Shown: positions 39,393 to 53,002, numbered from the stretch's first letter. The stretch is DNA of 64,000 nt from Syngnathus acus (GCF_901709675.1 NC_051087.1:4332001-4396000); one strand, 5' to 3'. The notes: generated by a model from the letters alone, not told the origin. Numbers and translations are program-made.

Positions 39393-40585
39393 TCAGCGGC
39401 GGGCACAGTGGTGCTGCCACAGGTCCACAGGCTCTTGGAAGCTGAAGAGGCAGCGAGGGCAGCGGTGGGGCCAGTCGCCTTGGTGCTTGCGGCTGTGTGT
39501 GATGAGGTTGGAGCTCTGGCTGAAGCATTTGCCACATATGTGACACACGTGGGGCTTCTCACCTGACACACAAAGCATCAACATCATAAAATCCACTTAT
39601 GGCTTGGTATCGAACTTAAACGAGACCTCAAGACAATTAGGAGAGAGAAAAAAAAAAAAGTGGCCAGGGACCCAACCCGTGTGTATGAACGTGTGCTTCT
39701 TCATGTCCGACTTCTGGTGGAAGCGCTTGTTGCAGTACTGGCAGGCGTATGGCCGCGTGTCAGAATGGATGAGAAGGTGCGTGGACAGCGTGGACGAGCG
39801 CTTGAACACTTTTCCACAAACACTGCAGCCGAATGCTCTGACGTCCTGACACACACAAACACAACACTTTATGTCCTGTTGTTTGGTCACTCGGCTGCTT
39901 TTAAATCCCGCGAGCACCCTCCGACAAACTCTACTCGGCATTCCCAAAGATAGTTGGACATAAAAGATTCTTACCTTGCCCTTGCACGATTCAAGATCTG
40001 TTGCATAGGATGTGATTCCATGACACTTGTATACGTGCCTCTTAAAAGTGCACAAGTGGGTAAATAGCTGCAAAAACAAAAACACATTGGTATGCGAAAG
40101 TTTCCCAGTGGAAAGTTTATATAGAATAATAGAATGACATCCAACTTTTCCGCATAGTGGACACTCTTGACTGGCACAAATCATCTTGGAGCAGTCAGAG
40201 TCGTTCCGAGGCAAGAAGTCCATCCCTGATGATTTTTGTCTATCGGAACTCACGTGACGTCTGGGCCACTTTTCAACTTTGGGAACAGCAGGAACGTCTA
40301 CGAGGACACCATTTACACACCATGTTGAGGGTCAAAAAATATATTATTTGAACATCCAGAATTTTGATAATGAACTTTGAATTGGTGCCGATTACCTTCA
40401 CAGTGTTGGTCGCCACAAACAGGCTGAAGCGAATCAACGGTAACCGTATCGAGGCGCTGTGGAGCAGATGCGGTGTGCCCCAGGGATGGCTCTTGGGGCC
40501 GCGTTTCTTTTTGGCCAATGCTCATTCTCTGTTCTGAGCGAATGGGTTGGAGGCCTCCTCGCTTTACCAAGAAGGACCGAGGCAT
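39393..40585 (-). CDS. gfi1-like: GFI1-family SNAG zinc-finger transcriptional repressor (reduced)
   Basis: Five coding exons, 40585-40396, 40297-40146, 40067-39975, 39845-39677 and 39562-39393, sum to 774 nt (257 residues). It begins MPRSFLVK, the SNAG domain that recruits LSD1/CoREST. Finger 1 is reassembled across an intron (C-x2-C-x12-H-x4-H). The three DNA-binding fingers of GFI1/GFI1B (3-5) are nearly identical: [29 protein letters not shown] and [13 protein letters not shown]. Finger 2 is missing, and finger 6 ends in HHC without its final His. Length is well below GFI1 (422) and GFI1B (330). Two donors (after 40146 and 39677) are GTTGG. A noncoding upstream exon with donor at 41263 is likely. 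It is expected to bind AATC-core sites and repress blood or neural genes (inference). Its position beside evi5l mirrors GFI1-EVI5. Confidence 0.88.
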
Positions 40586-41262
40586 CACACTGAGGAAGGA
40601 CAACCAAAATTGCAGGATTGTTGATTAATGAGAGGGAATTCTGCAGCAAACACAATCAGCTGCAGTCATGTTGTGATCATAATCAATTTTCTTCACACCA
40701 ATTGGTCTTGTTTAATATCGCATAAATACAGAAACGCGCACTACTTGACTTGGACACTAGATGGCAGCAGAAAATCCATTTGCACCAAGTCTTGTCGACG
40801 CCAGCTTGTGTGTACACACGAACACACATTCAGAGTAAAATTATGAGCAAACGTATCAGAAAAGGGAGCAAAATTACAGTATTACAACAATATAGTACTG
40901 TACAGAGTCAAAGATGACAATTTGTCCATTTCAAAGCATTTTCCAATGGGGACTCTTCATCATTAATAATACTGTTAAAATTGTAACAATAAAGCAAATC
41001 CGATCAATGTCACACTAATGTTTATAGTGGGAGAAATACACAAAAATATCAATCGACATATCGATATATGTCAATCTATAGCCCTACATGTCATTTTAAA
41101 ATAATTGTGAATAAACTGGGGGAAAAAAGCGGTAATAAAGATGAACATAGTCCATGTGGTATAAAAATGTTATTAAGATTGGAATGAATACATCAATTAT
41201 TAAAGCGCTAATAGCAGTGTGTAAAATGTCAACGTGGTCAAATAGTTGCTGTGAAAACTTAC

Positions 41263-41420
41263 CAGAAATGAAGTTGAACGCTGAGCAATCGAGGGCAAAA
41301 TGATACAAGAAGCAGGTAAATGAAGCTGAAGTGAGGTGTGAAGGATTCTAAAGCCCTCATGAAAAGGAAGCGCTTTCATCTGTGACGTGACAACTACACC
41401 GCTTCCTCACACAAACACCG
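41263..41420 (-). promoter_or_regulatory. gfi1-like: Possible noncoding exon 1 and promoter of the gfi1-like gene
   Basis: A minus-strand consensus donor (TTTCTG/GTAAGT) ends at 41263 and could pair with the acceptor CTTCCTCAG just before the SNAG exon (near 40590). No TATA box or CpG island is obvious. Low confidence. Confidence 0.35.
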
Positions 41421-42388
41421 CATTGAGCATATTCCGGTCAAAGCAAAAATCTGCTCATTGAGTTCAAGTGCAAGGTTTACAGCGGGGTACACACATCCCA
41501 ACAATCGGGACAAACTTGAGTATTTCTACCTCACTTCAAAGTCACAAAAACCCGATTAGTGTTTCAAAGATTATTCTGAGGGATTATCCTTTTCTCTCTC
41601 TGTCCGATACGCTTGTATAACAGTCGGGGGCTGGCAATCGTAAATATTGAACCTGTTCAAACGTTTTAGACTCAGAAAAAATAAAATAAAGAAAGAAAAA
41701 AAAAGAAAGAAAAAAAAGCCCAAAAAAGAGCGTCTTCCTTCTATACTTAATTTATCCTCTCTCCAGGCGATCTAATTGTTCTCTTGCACCATGCTGTCAC
41801 CTACAGGTCAATTGTGGTATTACAAAAGACACAGACCTCTTGTTCAGATGAGGATTCAAATCATTCCCAGACAAAATAAATGTAAATGCGGTTATTGTGT
41901 TTTAGCATCTCCAAAATAAAGAAATAGCATTCATGCATAAAAAATGTGCTGCTCCTTCAGATATGCAAAATATGGCCGACAGAGGGCAGTATTAAACAAA
42001 GACATTATCTCAGTAAGCTGCAGAAATAATAGTTAGCTATTCTTTGCATCGGATAAATTAACCCTGTAAGTAATATTATATATACGGTATTGTCATTAAA
42101 GGTGTTTTCAGTAGACTAATTTCAAATACATTATAATCATGAAGATTATTTTGCTTGTTCAAAAATGCACTGACTCAAGATGGTAAATATTGGGTTTTCT
42201 TGAGCAGTAAATTATTGAACATCAAAACAAAAAAAATAAAAACCATCTGACATATCTAACACATCAAATTAATTTCATTTTTTGAACTGAACTATTGGAA
42301 TAAATACATTTTTTGCTCAAACATTCAAACTGCTATTTTAAGGTCAAATAAGACAAAGCAAATCTTGGCAAAATTGCAATTTCAAAGT

Positions 42389-44041
42389 TTTATTTAGTAT
42401 TGTCCTTGTGATACAGGACATGACATGTCTTTCATTGTACTAGACTTTATAGAAGCTTTAGCTGTATTAAACGTCTGCGACAAGCACATTAGCTCAAATG
42501 CAAGAGGGCAAGGGAATAAGGTGACACAAATGTTTGACACTCCATGGATAACACTGTGATGTCAGATTGTTGCCTTAATCACCAAAGTTTTGCTGGATAA
42601 GGTTCAAATGCGACAAGGTGTGGAGAGTATGGCACGTGACTGATATATGATCAACATGGGGAGACCCATGGATGGCAGTTGTCTAATTGGTTGTATTGAT
42701 AAAGCAATTATCGCCCAGTATTGAGTTGAAAAAAAATTGTCAGTGGTAGAGATAATTAGAGACTTTTTTTTCTCAGCGTTTGCCCACAACCAACAGGGCA
42801 AAAATCTCAGTCTGGTTAAGCTTAAGAAAGAGAAGGAAGTTTTGCAACATCACAGATTCCAGGGTAGAGAAAGAGGCCTTGTGACATCCAAGGCGGTTAC
42901 TTGCAACAGTGCCCTTGGCAATACCTCCTCTTTAACCCTTTTGATGTCCATACACGAAACTCCAATTCCACTTTTTTCGTGGACGGATGATCACGGGAAA
43001 GAAAAAAAAGCGAATGAATCAATCATGTCAATTTTTCACTGAAAAATCCAAACATATGTTTCTTTTGGGTCTTGACTCAAAAATTTTAAATCTTAGTGAC
43101 ATACCAAAGGGTTGTTTTGATATTTCATTTGATATGTAAAACATGCTAATGTCCGTTATCACATAATGTAGCTAGTTGCAGCAAACGAACAATGAGACAG
43201 ATTTTATGACGGGCGGGTGACATCTCATTTTTCGGAAATAAAACATGATAGCAGCTCATGGAGCATCTCACCTTGCGTCACAGCACAAAGACAGGCAACA
43301 AACGTGGTGGCACGAGGTTGGCACACGCTCATACAGGAAGGAAGGAGGGACATCTGCCGTCACCCTCAGACATACGGTTCGATATTTAATAGTAAAAATC
43401 ATATCAAAATAAATTACATAACATATAAGTTACTTTAAAATACAAAAAGAAAAACAATTTGGCAATGTTGAGTTTCCTCCTTTTTTTTTGTATGTCTTCC
43501 CTTTGCACTTTGAACATCCAGTGCATGTTGAGGATGTTGAAATGGTAGGGATGAGTGCATGGACGTTATTTCATCACATTGCCGCTCATTGGGCCTCTTT
43601 CGATGAAGCCAGCGAAGAACGGTTAGCCAAAAAGGTGTTTTCCGACATTCTAACTCAAAATGGATAGAGGCTGCTGGCACATCTCACATCATCAATTAAT
43701 TTCAGAGCAGTAGTTTTGCAGGTCCATGTCAGTCTGTTTGGGATATGTACTGGAGTAGAGGACATTTTTTTTTTTTTATGTGCAAGGCCTCACACAGGTA
43801 CAATATCTCACAAAAGAGGTGTATCGCTCAAACTTCTGAAAAAGATAATAGGACGAGACTGAAACTTGTAGTGTACACTTGCACAAAGTAATTAGTGGAT
43901 CGCTTATAGAACACTTTGAATTTACTCTTCCTTCAAAATAAGTCTAATCTGCCGTTCTGTGAAAGGATAAAGTAGGAGGGATGCACTCACTCCGGAGAGA
44001 TACTGTCCATCAGCGTTGCCATAGTAACCAACCAGTGCTCA
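42389..44041 (-). other. evi5l: Probable 3' untranslated region of evi5l
   Basis: Sequence downstream of the evi5l stop (44042) has no further splice-framed exon. A minus-strand AATAAA at 42389-42394 is the first well-placed poly(A) signal, giving a 3' UTR of about 1.6 kb. From 41.42 to 42.38 kb I see nothing but AT-rich spacer. Confidence 0.45.
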
Positions 44042-47000
44042 TCAGTTCTCCATGGCCTCTGCACACATCATACTACCGAACAGCTGCGGGGGGTCCGGGT
44101 GTGTCCGCTCTTCCGCCTCGCTGTCCGTGCTGCCTTCGCTGTCCAGCCGGGCCGAGGGGTGACACGGGCCCGGTATGGCCGGGTAAAGGGCGTTTGGAGG
44201 CAGCGGGCTATGGAGGATGTCCTCGTCAGAACTCAGGTAGTCGCCCTCAGCTGAGGCGGGGCTGGTCAGACACAGATCCTGGTAGTCGGCACCCATGGCG
44301 GTGAGCCTGGAACCCGGAGCCCGAGCCTTCTGACCTCGCAGTAGCCTGATCTGGAAACGCAAACAGGATGTCACATTTGAGAACACAACTGTTTATGTGC
44401 ATTACTCCTGTAACTTCCTTGTCAATATGTCTGGCATCACCTGATGATATTTTCTTTATAGCGACACAATGGCTTTTTTTTTATTGGTAAACTTATCATT
44501 TCTTTCGTACTCGTTCCAGGTGATAAAAAACGACGATAATCTGTGGATTTATTTCTCACCGCATCAGCGCTCTACATATGACTCAACCATATAAACACTG
44601 AGATTTTTCATCTGCACGCGAGTTTCACTCGCCCTCGTAAAGCCACAGCTTTGGTGAAAAACTGGCGGTGGGGGAGTTTTAGCAGAAACGAGAACCGCAA
44701 AAGTCTCATTTCAGCCCCTCGGTTGAGAATCAGCACGCACGCACGCACGCACGCACGCACTGGCTCGCTCTTATAATGTCAAAATGGAACGTTATTATTT
44801 TGATACAATAAAGAATGTCACTGAATATCTTTCAATTATTATTGCAACTTTAGGAAAGTAAAGAAGAATATGCTTCAGGTGAACTTCAGTGATGATTACG
44901 TTAGGGCTAATAAAAAAAATATACGTATATATAAAAGATAAAAGATATATAATATCGTATACAGCAATTAAACTTAAAAAGTCACAATCTATTGTCTGGA
45001 TTTTGATTGAGAGCCATTCGAAAAACATTGCCATCTGTTGCAGAATCAATTACAGACAGAAGAGACATGCAATGGCTTCCTGTTTGCCACCTACATACTC
45101 CAGAAATGACTTGAAGTCACATTTACATTGGCATTTTCAAAAGAGAATTTCTTCCCACTTTATCTCAACTACAGTAAAAGTGGAAACTTGTGTCGATGCG
45201 TGTGAGTGACCTCATTTTTGAGCTCAGTGATCTGGTCTCGAAGCCGGTTGATGTACTGCCTAGAGTCGGAGTGGTTGAGCTGGCCCTGGATCAGCCCTTC
45301 TTCTTTCTGAAAGACATACGCATGGGCCTACGGTCAAAGTCTCCAGGAGCTTTACTGGAGATGCTTGAGGACTAGAAATATTTTATGATCATTCGTCAGT
45401 TCAATGTTTTCAACCCTCATCCGTCCTCACCTGTATTTCGAGGTCGGCTATCTTCTGCCTGAGCTCGGCCATGGCGGCCATACTGTCGGCTTCCCTCAGT
45501 CGTACGGCCATCACCTCCTCTTTGCTCTGTCAACGGGACAATGTGGGAGGAGTTAATTCCCGCTTGGGCCCTTGTGGTTCATCTTCGCAACGACATGTTT
45601 TTTTTTTTTTTTCTTCCTTTTTAATCGGGGCTGGTTCCCGCTCTTATCGCACCTTGCAGTCCCATTCGGCCTGCTTCCGTTTAATTTCATTGAGCTGGGC
45701 CTGAAGAGCTTTGTTCTGATTGGATGACATCTGGAGGCGATCCTGGAGGGCGGAACGCTCCTGCTCATGGCGTCCAATCAATTTACTATGAATGGTATTC
45801 TGGAACAGAAGTGAAAGCCAGCAAATGACTTTTTAGTAGGTTGATCCTATTGATTGAACGCTGGAATTTTATACTAGCTGTTGCATGAAATAATCCAAAT
45901 AAGCTTGTTAGACAAGCAGTTAGTATATCTGCGGTATGGATGGACGTGTCCCACCTGGCTCTCCAGCTGCACAGCCTTCAGTTTGACCTCTCGTAGCTCA
46001 GCCTGGGCTTGCGCCTCTCTTAGACGGACAGTCATCAGCTTATCTTGCAACTCATTCATGGCGTTCTTTTTTGGCGATTCCTTCCAGTGGCTGCCGCCGC
46101 CGCCTGTGCTGCCACTGCGGGACATGTGATGCTGCTGAGACACGCATGACAAGATGGGTAAAAAAAAAACACCATAAGACAAAACAACTGCGGCTTTTAC
46201 GTGTTGTGGATTTACCTGCCAGCGCTGGTTGAGCTCAGTGACCGAGTCCTGCATCTCTCTGAATGATCGGAGTGTCTCCAGCTCCCTTAGCTTCATTTGC
46301 TTCACCTCCTCCTGCAGAGCTGCCACGTTGTTTTCATCAGGCAAACAGCTGCTCTTCTGGATGGAGATGGGGAGAACTCAGTACAATATCTCTTATCTGA
46401 CTGAACTGATATCAACATAATTCGGCTGCTGAAGCAAATACGGTGAAGTCCTGTCAGGTGACTTACCTTCTCCAAATCAAGCACCTTGTCTTGTAGTTCC
46501 TTCATGGCTCCCAGCAGCTCGGCCTCACGCATCTTGGACTGCTCCAGCTCTGTTTGCAGACTGCTCACAAACTGCTCCGTGTACTAAAAGGAGCATTGCG
46601 GCGTGTTTACAGTCAACAAGTAATGCTATTGTAAAACTCCAAATCATCATAAATTGCCACGTGGGCGCGATTCAAATGAATAATAATTAAACAGAAGCAA
46701 AGAAGAATGAAATGAAATTCTCTTTGTCATCTCCATTTTTGTTCCCGAGGTTACCTTTTGTTGCTGCAGCTCTCGTATGGTGTCCTGCGCCTTTTCGAGA
46801 CCCTCGCTAGCTACGTTGCACTGCTGCCTCACTACGGCGAGCTCACGTTTGATCACATAGTTTTCCTCCGCTTCCTGCGCCCTGGTCACCTGACCCTGGA
46901 ACAGCACACCAGAATGGCATTTGACATTTCTAAAATACAGATTAGTAGATCCCAATTGAGGTCAAAGGGGTTAACGATAGTGTCGTGCATTTTTTGTTAA

Positions 47001-50000
47001 GCTTTGCAGGAATGGTTATATTTGGGGATAAAGTGTATTTGCTTTCTTTAAGAGAGCTAGCTGGGTGGTACATGTCCTTGAGAATCAATTGCTTTTGACG
47101 TTTCCTATTACGTGCGTAAATTTATGTTACACAAATGAGGTTAGTGAGTGATCGGTACTCATGACGGAAGGCGATACACATCGGTGTGGCGGTTTTACCG
47201 TCACTAAATAGAAAATAAAAATTTCATAATTCTTTTTTTTTTTTTTTTTATATTGGAATATATTGCTCTTTCTTTAAAATAATTTGGTTTTTTGCTTTTA
47301 AATTATATGTAGCAAAAATACTAATGGTATCAGTACTTGGTATCGGTACTCTCGGGGACAACTCAAGAATTGATGCTGGTCAGGATTAAAAAAAAGAAAA
47401 GTTTTTTTACTTTCCTCCATATAATGTACTCCTTTGCCTAAATAAGAAAGGCAATGCAGAGTTCTTATAAAGAAAGCAAACAAGCAATTAGTGTAAATCC
47501 AAATATTTGCATCACAAAATTGTGTTTCCAAGCCACATGCAGGAGTTGCACAGTTTCATCATGGAAGTGTCATTCCGTACAATTTTATAAACAATTAATC
47601 ATACAATAAATGAACATGCACATAACAGGTTTGTGGACGAAATATTATAATCACATTAAAAAAAAAAAGTGTTTTACATGCAGATTTGTTAAAAGCGGCA
47701 AAACCCGAGTTTGTTGTTGAGGAGAGGTCTGAGGCGAGCAGGGAAGCGGTTCATTCAGTACTCTACCTGGATGAGTCTATCTGCCAGAGCGGCACTCTCC
47801 TACAGCGTAATGAAGGGACGCAACAAGATGTTGAAACGAGAGGCCACAACCAAAGCCCAGAGTAGAACAGGAAAGGAAGAGAAACCGAAAAGATGAGGGA
47901 AAACAGCATGGAGATCAGTCAGAAAATAGTTTTTTTTTTTTTTTTGAAGAGGAGGGAAAAGAATACAGTCGGTAAAGGCGGAAAGTTCGTCTCTGACCTT
48001 CTCTAGGGTTTCAATCCGCTGTTTTAGTAGTCGATTTTCTGTGCGCAGCCTCTGAAAACAAGAGCAGACAAAGCCGATTCATCGTTAAGCATTCTTTCGA
48101 TTGTGTGTTAAGCGGAGCCTCGCTCGGTTCCCTAACAAATTGAAAAAGAATTCTTAGATTGGAAGTGATGTCGTGAAAAACATCCAGCAAACAAACACAC
48201 CTTAATCTCAATTTGCTCTTCCATTTCTTTGTTCTTGATGGTGGTATATTCTTTCTCCAGCCTGATTGAATAAGAGGAATTTTCAAATTCAGATTTAAAC
48301 ATTTGGTTCTTGGAGGAGGGGGGAGGGGGGTCACAAGGTTAACAAGGGACGCTCACTTCTTCATTCTCTTAGTGTTGTATTTGATCTGGTATGCCCTGAG
48401 GATCAGCTTGTCTGGGCAGCTGTCAAACTGGTGAGGGATCACCTTCTGAAAATGCTGGAAGACAAATTTGCAACAAAATATTCCATCGTGGCACAAACTA
48501 AATCGATTCTAAAAAAAACAACATTTTATAGTGACAGTCCTGAGAACATTATTTAAGTTCAGCACCTGTGACATGCCCTCCATGTCCAGCTGAATGAGGT
48601 CCGTCTGGTTGTACTGCAGAATGGCCATGCCCACACGGAAGATGATCTCCAGGCCCTCGGGGGAAAGGTCTCACAATTTAGTTTTATATGCCGACTCAAT
48701 ACAAACAAAAGTTACCATCGATGAAGTAAATCCTCCTACCTCGTACATAAAAATATCAAATATGCGCGTGGCGACGGGCAAAGGGAGAAAAGTGAGGAAC
48801 AGCGTGAGGAACCAAGATGAGGCGTACATGGACGTATGAAAACTCTGGGACCGGAAATGGACGTTAAGATCTGGAAGTTGTTCCTGATATGACAATAAAA
48901 TAGCATTGTTATTGAGAATCAGACAAAAAAATAATAGCTTTGCTGCCCTCTAGTGGATGTAACCTTCTCCTGCTTGCTCTTTACCTGTAGAAGATACTCA
49001 AACTGGTAGATGCAAAGTCCCAATTCGGCCATGCTGGGTTTGAAGAGCTCTCGCAGACGGTACTCCTGCATCAGACGCACAAACACGCAAAAAGCCTCTT
49101 CTTCGGGCATCTGGTGCAAAATTGACAGTAGAGAATTCCATCGTTAGCAATAACACACAGACGGCTGTTTTAATTATTATTATTATTTTTTTTTTTAAGA
49201 ACACACATTACCTGCATGAGTAGCAGGCCAACAATGAACGCACTACCTTGGCAATAACCAACCTCCCGATCCACAAGGGAGTAAGCCTGAAAAATATGTA
49301 AATATTTAAACATCTGGGTGAAAAAAATCAAAGTTGCCGAAAATGGGCTCTCGTTTTCGGAATAGCTGACCTTGGTTCATTTTACAGCAGTTTGCAAAAC
49401 CGTACGGAAGCGATTTATTTTGCGAGCTATTTTGAACGGCGAGTATATTTAAACATAATCAAAAATGCAAAATAATCAAAATATTTTCCATTAGCAAAAG
49501 ACTAGCAAACAAGTGTGACAAGATAATAATAATAAAGCAAACAATGCTGTGGTTTTATCACTTTAAATTTGAATGCTTTATGGAAAAAAGAAAAAGATAA
49601 TGTAATTCAAAAAGAGTGGTTTTACCTTCATGACATTAAAGAGGACTTCCTGGCCCAGGCTGTCTTGACCTTTAAAGAACTCATGCTCGGGGTAGGTACG
49701 AGCGATGTCTCTGCGGATCAGCTTCTCGCACGGGGATGACATCTTCAGCAGTTCCGAGTACTGATTCTTCACCGGCATGTCCGTGGCATTGCCCAGCAGC
49801 TGCCACACGATGGCCCGGAAGTGATGAGGAATGCCCTTCCGGATTAACTCCTGGAGGACACGTCCATCAATTAATCCTCAATCAGAAAACTACACAACTA
49901 TTGATTTAACAACATGTTTTTTAGGATCCGTGTTGTTATGGCGCCGTTACATCATAGTTATGTTTTGTCCAAATGTCTCCTAGCTTGTTTGTTCCATCCT

Positions 50001-50962
50001 GACTCACTCAGCTGTCCCTCCTCTCATCCATTTTGCCGTCTTGGAGGTTTTGCAGACGCACACAAAGGCGCGCGTCTCCTCAAGATGATGATGATTGTGT
50101 TGCCATGGCAATGCAAATCATTTCTTTTGCGTCAATCACTGCAAGAGGCATCATTTGTCTGGCGGTATACTTGGAAACTTGATGAGATTTCCACGAAAAA
50201 TGCCTCGACTCAACCCTCGACACAAAGGGGAACAGAGGCGGTCAGCAGGAATAAGATCAACCTGAACTGACCTTGAGAAGCTTGTCCTTCTTGCGTCTCC
50301 ATTCCTCCCATTCGTTGACGATGCGGCCCCAGAGGATCCAAGTGTCCTCCTCCAGGTGGGACAGATTGGAGGAAGCCGAGGAACTCGAAACCAGCGAAGA
50401 GCCGCTGTTGCGTCGCGAGCCCGTCATGGAGCGCAGGGACTTGGAGTCGGCCTCCAGTAATCTTGCAGGCACAGGTACGAGTCATGAAGACACAGTTTGT
50501 TAACAGGTTCACATATTTGCCAATAGCTATTTAAAAAAATAAAAAATTTGGGATGAGAACCAATGACATAAGAAGTTTTTATATATTTTTTTTGCATTGA
50601 ATTTAAATAAATATAATAAAATATAATATACTAAAATATACAAAAATATAATATACTAAAATATAATAAAATAATACAATAAAATATAACATAATAAATA
50701 ATTCAAGCAATATTTCTCACCTGTTCTGTTCCTCCAGTTTGGCCAGCAGCTCCAGTTCATCTGGACTGAGGTTCTCCGAGTCCGCCGGGGAAACTGCGGG
50801 CGCTGACAGCGCGGCATCATGGGACGAGGAGTCTGGGCTGAGGACCGGACTTCCCGTCGACAGTGGATCGGGATCCAAAGCGGGAGGGGACGAAGGGCAG
50901 TCGAGGTGTGTCGGAACCTGGCCTGAGCCTTCTCGCTCGGGACTGCCGCTGGGTATTGACAT
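44042..50962 (-). CDS. evi5l: EVI5-like TBC-domain Rab GTPase-activating protein
   Basis: Nineteen coding exons, 50962-50721, 50461-50272, 49850-49626, 49286-49212, 49110-48985, 48883-48740, 48655-48566, 48454-48357, 48261-48201, 48051-47998, 47799-47767, 46895-46755, 46583-46467, 46356-46216, 46134-45955, 45799-45653, 45526-45431, 45306-45211 and 44350-44042. They sum to 2565 nt (854 residues; human about 800). The TBC domain has both catalytic fingers: IRRDIART (Arg195) and GYCQG (Gln232). A long coiled coil from ~residue 380 and an acidic Ser-rich tail follow. EVI5L stimulates GTP hydrolysis by Rabs (Rab10/Rab23 reported) in ciliogenesis and trafficking. The N-terminal LSPDELELLAKLEEQNR and EEDTWILWGRI blocks are near-invariant in the family. 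It includes a 33-nt microexon at 47767-47799. Confidence 0.97.
44730..44761. repeat. (CGCA)n microsatellite
   Basis: About seven tandem CGCA/GCAC units in the last intron of evi5l. Confidence 0.8.
47767..47799 (-). other. evi5l: 33-nt microexon of evi5l
   Basis: The exon encodes ESAALADRLIQ and is flanked by a TAG acceptor and a GTAGAG donor. It keeps frame whether included or skipped, and it falls in the coiled-coil region. Human EVI5L isoforms of 794 and 805 residues differ by 11 residues (from memory), matching this exon's length. Confidence 0.8.
50590..50700. repeat. AT-only low-complexity tract
   Basis: Irregular tandem repeats of ATAATATACTAAAATATA-type words in evi5l intron, just downstream of the first coding exon on the minus strand. 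Confidence 0.8.
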
Positions 50963-53002
50963 GTCGCTTATTGCGGTGTGGGGAAGCTGCGCAAGTGGAA
51001 ACTCTCCTCGCCTCGCCTCACTCTGGTCTCTCCTTTGTCAGGATGTCAGCTGACTGTCACCTGCCAGGCTGAAGAGCCAATAGGATCAGAGGTCTTCAAA
51101 CCTGATGAAGAGGAAAGGAGAAACTTTCTTTAACGGACTACTTGACTAATTTGTCATTTTATGAAGTGATAAGTTCAATTTATGTTTAGACCCCATGTGA
51201 TAGTGTCACTTTCCGTTGGGCCACTTGACTAATAATGATATCACAGGTGCTCACCTGTTTTCACCAATGTCAAAATGAATCGATTAAATCGACAACAAAC
51301 CGATGAGCAAAGTAATCGCCTTGCATTTTAAAAATCAAGTCATTGTTTAGAGTCATTTTTGAAATCTTCCCACTTCAAGCTCTCCTAAGGAATAATTCTC
51401 TAGACCTTAATAAAAACAGACAAAGCTATTTTTTGTGTTTAATCAAAAATAAAAAACATTTGCAAACATCTGCTTTTACTTTGGAAAAAGATGACCATTA
51501 ACCCTTCTTGTATGATATTAATGAACTGTTTAGTTCTTTTTATTCACTAATTAATACCCAATAATTGGTAGAATAATCAATTCTAAAAATATTCAATGAC
51601 GACAGCTGTTATTTGGTCATGTGACATTTGCAAACAGAGCCGTGATTGGCGCAACAAAAAAGGAACCACAAAGCAGACACACCGGTAGAGATGCCCACAA
51701 AGACAAAGTCTCCAAAAATGAAGTCACGCCAATGATGTCATAGTGACTCAGAACACACACGGACATTTTCTTGAGTCATTACACCGCAGTCAAAACAACC
51801 TTGTCGGAAATTAGCCTGAAGAACTCCAGAAAAGAAAAGCTGCTAAAATGTGAGACGAGAGAGTTTAAAACAGAACACATTAGTCAAGTTACTCATGGAA
51901 ACCCATTTCATAAACAAACCACTTGAAGCTCATGGAACTTCTTGATGACATCATTGTTTCCATGGGTTGTTTAATGAATGTTAAAACATCATGAGTGTGT
52001 CCACGCTCCGCTGTTAGTTATTCAATCATTCGGGCTATTTAAAGCACTTATGTCTTGAGCGCAACCTTGCCCATGTTAAGCAAGTTTAGCACAAAGAAAA
52101 TTCGCCGCATTACAAGGTCGTTTGAAATAAACACCAGAACTAACTTGACTTTTCCACGAATGGCAATTCTCATTACTTTTTCAACCATGATAACGCCTAG
52201 CGTACCAAGACAATCTTTATGTTGGCAAATCAACACAGCATGAAAATGTTACTGAGAGCACCGTTTCAATTTAAGAGTATAAAAACCCAGTTTTTGGACA
52301 CAAAACAAATGTAAACACAGAAAACAGTGCTTGGGATGAAACAAAGGACGCATTCATGTGCAGCAACCAGCCCAATCAAAAGAGCCATTAACAAGCTCAA
52401 TCACTTTTGCGGAAAGAAAAGTAGTCACCCGCTATAGCTTTATACTCAGGAGCGACAAAATGGATTCACCGAGGCAGAACTCAACGGATGTCGCCATTGA
52501 CACAAACCTGATCTGAACTAGAAGCCATTCAAAAATAACTTCAAACATGACCCAAGCATTGGGAATACAGTCTGCTTTGTCCGAGAAACGGCCGTGACCC
52601 TTCAGAGACGTCTCAGCGACGAGACAAGGACTGTTCAGTGTCGGGGGTCAGAGTGTGAAATGTGTAAATCACGCATGACTACCAGCAGAGCGACGGATGA
52701 TGCACTTCATTATTGGAAGGATAGTGTGAAGGCCTCTGACAAGGCGAGGGAGCCTAGATGTTCTGAGCATGACTACGAATGACTGGATTATGATTCAAAA
52801 GTAAAACAAAACCCGCCCAGATGGTTTGTGTTGCTGTCGTTTTGATATGAATTCATAGGTTGAGTCATGTATAATGATTGGGCGGTCCATATATTGTTAG
52901 GTGTGGCCTTTGTGTGCTCATACATTTCTTTAAAATGCTGCTTCGTACTGTATGTCAAAGTTGAATGTTCTCCCTGAGCAGCAAATCATTTTCCCCTTAG
53001 AT

